From Blautia sp. (GTDB taxonomy: Bacteria; Bacillota; Clostridia; Lachnospirales; Lachnospiraceae), in NCBI GenBank assembly GCA_023664455.1, contig JAMPFM010000005.1, positions 1 to 64,000 on the forward strand: DNA of 64,000 nt. The letters are read 5' to 3'. Below the pieces are notes generated by a model. That model was not told the DNA's origin. It worked only from the letters and a program-made list of their open reading frames with translations, and did not search any database. Numbering within the stretch: position 1 is the stretch's first letter; the number at the start of each line of letters is the position of its first letter. Shown here piece after piece: positions 62,579 through 64,000 of this stretch. The position numbers were made by a program, and so were the translations under genes.

Positions 62579-64000
62579 TCTTTATCCTGCCCCATCCTGG
62601 CGATATATTCCGTCACAACTTTCCCTACAATGGAATCCGCGTCAATGCCGACTTCCTGCTTCAACAGCTCCACATTGCCATGCTCTACATATTCGTCTGG
62701 AAGCGTAACGCACAACACTTTCGTATCGACGCGCAGCGTATCCACATAAGCCCTGACCTTCTCGCCAAAACCGCCGCTTTCCACATTTTCCTCCATTGTG
62801 ACAAGTAACTTATGCTCCCGGCATGCTTCCCTAACCGCCTCTTCGTCAATCGGTTTGACAAAGCGCGCATTTATCAAAGAACAGGCATAGCCCATCTCTT
62901 TTAGCTGTTTCCTGACGTCTAAGGCTACTTTTACCATGCTTCCCACCGCAAACAGCATAATATCTTCTTCTTCATAAATACACTCGCTCTTCCCATAGCA
63001 AATCTCTTCCCGGTTCTCTTTCAGACCGTCAAATGCCTCACCTCTGGGATATCGTATCGCAATCGGCGCGGCAAAAGCAAGCGCAAATTTTATCATATCG
63101 GACAGCTCCCATTTATTTTTGGGCGCCATAATATGCATATTGGGAATCGAGGACAGATAGGATAAATCAAAAATGCCCTGATGCGTTTCCCCGTCACTTC
63201 CCACCAGACCTGCCCTGTCGATGGCAAACACAACAGGTAGATTCTGAATGCACACATCATGCAGAATCTGATCATACGCCCTCTGTAAAAAAGAGGAATA
63301 AATCGCCACAATCGGCTTTAGTCCGCCCGCAGCCAGTCCCGCTGCAAACGTAACCGCATGTTCTTCTGCAATCCCCACGTCAAAAAAACGCTCCGGGTAC
63401 ATGTTACGGAACCGCTTTAATCCTGTTCCGTCCGGCATTGCCGCGGTAATCGCAACCACTTTCTCATCCCGCTGTCCAAGTTTACACATAACCGTAGAAA
63501 AAATATCCGTATAATTTGCCTTCGCGCCCTTGGAAACAGGGATTCCTGTCTCGATATCAAAAGGTTCCGCCCCATGAAATCTCGCCGGATGCCTTTCTGC
63601 GGGACCATAGCCCCTGCCTTTCTGCGTTATCACATGAATTAACACTGCTTTTTTAACTTTTCTCGCTTCCTTTAACATCCGCATCATTGCAGGAATATTA
63701 TGTCCGTCCACTGGACCTAAGTACGTAATGCCCATATCTTCAAAAAACATTCCCGGCACGACCAACTGCTTAAAACTGCTTTTGGCACGCTGAATCTGGG
63801 ATACCACTTTATCGCCGTACTTGGATTTTCCGTGCAGAGAATTGTAGATCCCCTCTTTCAAATCCAGATACATATCAGCCGTCCTGATATTGTTCAGATA
63901 TTTGGAAACGCCGCCTACATTTTCGGAAATCGACATATTATTGTCATTTAAGACAATGATAAAATTTGTATCCAGCCGGGACGCATTGTTCAATGCTTCA
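62575..64000 (-). CDS. dxs: 1-deoxy-D-xylulose-5-phosphate synthase, 5' part outside the window
   Basis: First step of the MEP isoprenoid pathway. About 475 of the usual 620 residues are present. The visible part starts inside the thiamine-diphosphate domain (EALNNASR.., FIIVLNDNNMSIS) and includes the pyrimidine-binding domain with FDVGIAEEHAVTFAAGLA, GLVGSDGETHQGIFD and the full transketolase C-terminus. The frame stays open to the window edge, so the gene continues beyond 64000. Confidence 0.96.
   Translation of the reverse strand, partial: EALNNASRLDTNFIIVLNDNNMSISENVGGVSKYLNNIRTADMYLDLKEGIYNSLHGKSKYGDKVVSQIQRAKSSFKQLVVPGMFFEDMGITYLGPVDGHNIPAMMRMLKEARKVKKAVLIHVITQKGRGYGPAERHPARFHGAEPFDIETGIPVSKGAKANYTDIFSTVMCKLGQRDEKVVAITAAMPDGTGLKRFRNMYPERFFDVGIAEEHAVTFAAGLAAGGLKPIVAIYSSFLQRAYDQILHDVCIQNLPVVFAIDRAGLVGSDGETHQGIFDLSYLSSIPNMHIMAPKNKWELSDMIKFALAFAAPIAIRYPRGEAFDGLKENREEICYGKSECIYEEEDIMLFAVGSMVKVALDVRKQLKEMGYACSLINARFVKPIDEEAVREACREHKLLVTMEENVESGGFGEKVRAYVDTLRVDTKVLCVTLPDEYVEHGNVELLKQEVGIDADSIVGKVVTEYIARMGQDKE

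Overview
The window looks like a chromosomal segment of a spore-forming, apparently motile Firmicute, most likely a Lachnospiraceae (Clostridium cluster XIVa) member. The grounds are: sporulation genes (spoIIM, a spoVB-like flippase, a Spo0A effector-domain protein, spoIVB, coat-F-like miniproteins); the gene orders cinA..recA-recX-rny, yicC-remA-gmk-rpoZ-rimO-pgsA-cinA and dxs-tlyA-nadK-recN-spoIVB; a Gram-positive LexA (SOS) box at recA; and strong AGGAGG-type ribosome binding sites. Assignment to a species cannot be made from the sequence alone.

Layout. 1-3.9 kb: a hybrid sensor kinase and a solute-binding lipoprotein. 3.9-7.7 kb: a decayed island with two broken type III restriction-helicase fragments, an Rpn-type PD-(D/E)XK protein and a GNAT acetyltransferase. 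7.7-10.8 kb: the lower-glycolysis cluster gap-pgk-tpiA. 11.2-20.4 kb: hisJ-like phosphatase, mnmA, spoVB-like flippase, DAHP synthase, xerD, spoIIM, NUDIX hydrolase and an aminotransferase. 20.5-32.1 kb: rny, recX, recA, a large low-complexity membrane protein, cinA, pgsA, rimO, rpoZ, gmk, remA and yicC, the last group reading as one operon from a good sigma-A promoter. 32.4-42.5 kb: chemotaxis receptor, rqcH, coat-F-like genes, a second flippase, glgA, a stand-alone Spo0A_C protein and an ECF sigma/membrane-partner pair.

42.6-57.7 kb is an accessory and defence island inserted next to spoIVB: a yefM-yoeB toxin-antitoxin pair, a JAMM-domain protein with a small partner beside tnpV and serine-recombinase relics, a 25-repeat CRISPR array, a complete type I-E operon (cas3-cas8e-cas11-cas7-cas5-cas6-cas1-cas2, with Cas2 fused to a DnaQ-like exonuclease), a broken Uma2 gene and an AAA ATPase/nuclease. 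Copies of the 3' end of spoIVB lie at both edges of the CRISPR-Cas block, fused to what looks like an insertion-sequence end, in addition to the intact gene; I read this as the footprint of repeated insertion and recombination at spoIVB. 57.7-64 kb returns to core genes: spoIVB, recN, nadK, tlyA and the 3' part of dxs.

A second theme is the number of palindromic dispersed repeats: an 81-bp inverted pair flanking recA, 226-bp and 116-bp long inverted repeats, a 105-bp inverted repeat that encodes the end of the NUDIX protein, a repeat family that appears to carry its own ribosome binding site and ATG into genes, and a palindromic segment that sits in frame inside the AAA ATPase. These were found by eye, and family membership beyond this window has not been tested.
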